This document shows positions 61,901 through 64,000 of a stretch of DNA of 64,000 nucleotides, in pieces. Under the pieces are notes generated by a model. That model was given only the letters and a program-made list of their open reading frames with translations. It was not told the DNA's origin and made no database searches. The stretch covers positions 45,806 to 109,805 of the forward strand of contig RDZD01000015.1 of NCBI GenBank assembly GCA_004293815.1, read 5' to 3'. The position numbers were made by a program, and so were the translations under genes. Origin of the DNA: Cytophagales bacterium. Lineage in GTDB: Bacteria; Bacteroidota; Bacteroidia; Cytophagales; Bernardetiaceae. Each line of letters starts with the position of its first letter. Position 1 is the stretch's first letter.

Positions 61901-64000
61901 ATGATAATCAGAAAAATACTTTCCATTCTTTGCCTTCTGTGCTTGGTTTTTATGAGCTATTTGAGCTTAGCACAGTGCCCTGTGGGGCAGTCTGAAGTAG
62001 TGCTTATTCTCTACACCGATGACGATCCCACCGAAGTAACCTATTCTGCTACCTTCACACCTGGCGGAACAGTGACAGGCGGTCCCACCTTGCCCGATAC
62101 CAAGCAAATCATTTCTTTGGGTTGCTTTAATACAGGAGCCACCATCACTATGAGCTTTACCGATTCTGGCGGCGATGGTGTTACTGGCTTCACCGCGCCC
62201 ACTAATGACTGGTATTTGGGTATTAGAAATGAAAACGGCTGTATTGAGGTGCTCCGAAATGGCGATGCCACAGGCAACATCATTGCGGGCGGTGGCCCTG
62301 CTGTCCTCGCCGCGCCTGTTACAAACGTTGCTGTTACCGACCAAGGCTTAAACTGTGGTACGGAAGACTGTGCCAGTAAAGGTCCACTCTGCGTGGATGG
62401 ACTTTTAAGATTTACGCCAGGGGCTGGTAACGGCATTATAGACGATAATGACTTGGGCGTAGATTACAACTGTAGTGGCTCTCCAAGCTGCTCTGGTTCT
62501 TGTTTTGTTTCTTCAGGAGAAAGAAACCCTGGTTGGTTCTTTCTAAAAATAGAAACTTCTGGCGATATCGTTTTTACTATAAATGGATCGCCACCAAGTG
62601 ATTATGATTTTGTACTCTGGGGACCTTTTGACTCACCTGACTCCTGCGGCGCATCTTTAAACCCTGCCATTGATTGTAGTTTTGCGGGTAGCACAGTGCC
62701 AGAAACAGTAAACATTGTGGGCGCAGTAGCTGGTCAATATTATGTCTTGTTAGTCAATGATTTTAGCTTAGAAAACAACTCTTTTACCTTGGAGCAAACA
62801 GGAGGCACTGGAACCACCGACTGCTCTATTTTCTGTAGCACAGAACTTGGTCCCAATCGGGTTTATTGCGACTTTGATGACGTAGATAGTTTAAATGCGT
62901 CTAAACTTTCGCATGATACCGACTTTGTCTATGAGTGGTTTGTGGATGGTGTCTCACAAGGGCCGCCTACACACACACGCCCAAAGTTTTTGCCCACTCA
63001 GCAGTCCTTAGGTGGTATACCCACAACATACCTCTATTTGGTGGAAGTTACTGACACAGTTTCTGACTGTATTGTGCGTGATTCCATGCGCATTACTTTC
63101 AATCCTCTCCCTATTAAAACAAGACTCATAGCACCTCAAGACGATTCTTTTTGTCCTGAAGGGAGTACCAATATTCAAATTTTTGCTTCTCAAGATAGTG
63201 TCATTTACGAACTACTCAAAAACGGTGTGCCTTATGTCCCACCCGTAAAAGTGATTGGCAATGGCGGCACTATACTTCTACCCACAGGACTCATTACTAC
63301 TACTACAAACTTCAGCGTCCGAGCCGTTATGGATTCTACGCTCTGTGAAGTAATCATGGACGACACGGTAACAGTTGTTATCAACAGTGCTTTGGATGTC
63401 ACCAAGGATCCTGACGTAGTAGTTTGTGATGACTCACCGCCTACCCTTGACGCTACAGGACTATTCCCCGCCCCTGTAACGTATCAGTGGTATCAAGATG
63501 GGGTACTGTTACCAGGAGCCACTGCAGCCACTTACACCCCTACAGTATCGTCTGTTGGCGGAATCCCCACTACGTATGTGTACATTGTAGAAATTACTGC
63601 GCCCTCTTTGGGTTGTTCAGGCTATGACACCATTAATGTACGCTTCAATCCAAGACCTCTAAGTAAAACCATACTGTCAGGAGGCTCTGTATGCGGAGAT
63701 GGTTCAGCTACTGTGCAAGTACTTTTATCTGATGCTGGTATAAACTATAGCCTGTTAATGTTGCCTGGTGGTTTTCCTATAAGCGGGGGCTTTGCGGGCA
63801 CTGGTGGAACAATCACTCTTACCACATGGGCTTTCATTACAGATACCACACGCTTTTTGGTACAAGCTACAAACCCCGTGACAGGTTGTAGACGAATATT
63901 CCCCGACACGGTCACGGTCATCCACCATCCATTACCAAGTGCAGACATAGGCGGCGGCAGCGAGGTTTGTATTGGTGACAGTGTTGATGTTGGTGTTACT
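61901..64000 (+). CDS. Large exported Ig-like repeat protein, 5' part (runs off the right edge)
   Basis: An open frame of 700 codons from the ATG at 61901 with no stop before the window ends. A signal peptide (MIIRKILSILCLLCLVFMSY, cleavage near SLAQ, residue 24) is followed by a CUB-like N-terminal domain with cysteines (about 60-140), then a domain with PPSDYDFVLWGPFDSPDSC, and at least three Ig/PKD-like modules of about 90 residues with the pattern YxWxxDG...TYxYxVE. Such cell-surface giants usually end in gliding-motility or T9SS domains, which would lie beyond the window. Function unknown; adhesin-like role inferred. Confidence 0.88.
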   Translation, partial: MIIRKILSILCLLCLVFMSYLSLAQCPVGQSEVVLILYTDDDPTEVTYSATFTPGGTVTGGPTLPDTKQIISLGCFNTGATITMSFTDSGGDGVTGFTAPTNDWYLGIRNENGCIEVLRNGDATGNIIAGGGPAVLAAPVTNVAVTDQGLNCGTEDCASKGPLCVDGLLRFTPGAGNGIIDDNDLGVDYNCSGSPSCSGSCFVSSGERNPGWFFLKIETSGDIVFTINGSPPSDYDFVLWGPFDSPDSCGASLNPAIDCSFAGSTVPETVNIVGAVAGQYYVLLVNDFSLENNSFTLEQTGGTGTTDCSIFCSTELGPNRVYCDFDDVDSLNASKLSHDTDFVYEWFVDGVSQGPPTHTRPKFLPTQQSLGGIPTTYLYLVEVTDTVSDCIVRDSMRITFNPLPIKTRLIAPQDDSFCPEGSTNIQIFASQDSVIYELLKNGVPYVPPVKVIGNGGTILLPTGLITTTTNFSVRAVMDSTLCEVIMDDTVTVVINSALDVTKDPDVVVCDDSPPTLDATGLFPAPVTYQWYQDGVLLPGATAATYTPTVSSVGGIPTTYVYIVEITAPSLGCSGYDTINVRFNPRPLSKTILSGGSVCGDGSATVQVLLSDAGINYSLLMLPGGFPISGGFAGTGGTITLTTWAFITDTTRFLVQATNPVTGCRRIFPDTVTVIHHPLPSADIGGGSEVCIGDSVDVGVT

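Noticed and set aside
61967..62436. Antisense frames of 125-131 codons within the Ig-repeat gene
   Set aside because: They lie opposite a long continuous coding frame with signal peptide and repeats.

Overview
The window is a moderately AT-rich chromosomal segment of a bacterium in the phylum Bacteroidota, most likely from the Cytophagales side of the phylum (inference). The indications are two secreted proteins ending in type IX secretion (T9SS) sorting domains, many promoters of the TTTG-N(17-21)-TAnnTTTG type used by Bacteroidota, a 7TMR-DISM/SpoIIE signalling protein, a solo kdsD, MraY and LysS with the insertions or C-terminal tails usual in this phylum, and many small lipoproteins. No insertion sequence, integrase, prophage, CRISPR array or rRNA was found. 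Two tRNA genes are present: Arg(ACG) and Ser(TGA).

Layout. 1-9.4 kb: the end of a sugar-nucleotide epimerase, a secreted coiled-coil/SPOR-like protein, an isolated bifunctional hisB, a sodium/solute symporter, tRNA-Arg, a family 9 glycosyltransferase, a lipoprotein and pnp. 9.7-24.2 kb: an accessory region in which parts of a contractile injection system of the eCIS type are interleaved with housekeeping genes. The parts are a sheath, a tube, an unrecognised partner protein, a 951-residue baseplate protein and a 68-residue companion. The housekeeping genes are menF, pabB, obgE and lysS. At the edge of this region is a cytoplasmic protein with four Tudor-like repeats, separated from the tube gene by a 60-bp palindrome. 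24.5-34.5 kb: SpoIIE-type phosphatase with a 7TM sensor, several lipoproteins, a PBP4-type dacB, two EamA-type transporters, a phosphopantetheinyl transferase, kbl and another lipoprotein.

34.5-46.2 kb: a two-domain chromate-type transporter coupled to a GH3-family enzyme, meaB, an OsmC protein, an mraY outside any division cluster, bestrophin, an AlkD-like glycosylase, fabD, and a large T9SS-exported protein related to PNGase F. 46.4-57.4 kb: a TerB-like protein, a five-repeat DUF349 protein, an M48-like peptidase with an altered zinc motif, a DnaQ-type exonuclease, tRNA-Ser, a VanX-type dipeptidase, kdsD, oligopeptidase B and a TPR protein. 57.4-64 kb: a small T9SS cargo, a FAD monooxygenase, an HTTM-like membrane protein translationally coupled to prmA, a small exported protein, and a very large exported Ig-repeat protein that runs off the right edge.

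The strongest candidate for an undescribed system is the 9.7-24.2 kb region: a split injection-system locus with an unrecognised structural partner and a neighbouring prokaryotic Tudor-repeat protein. The window also holds several perfect dyads and direct repeats placed at promoters or leaders (symporter, dacB, kbl, fabD, the VanX-type gene) that look regulatory. All functional statements come from reading motifs; no database search was run.
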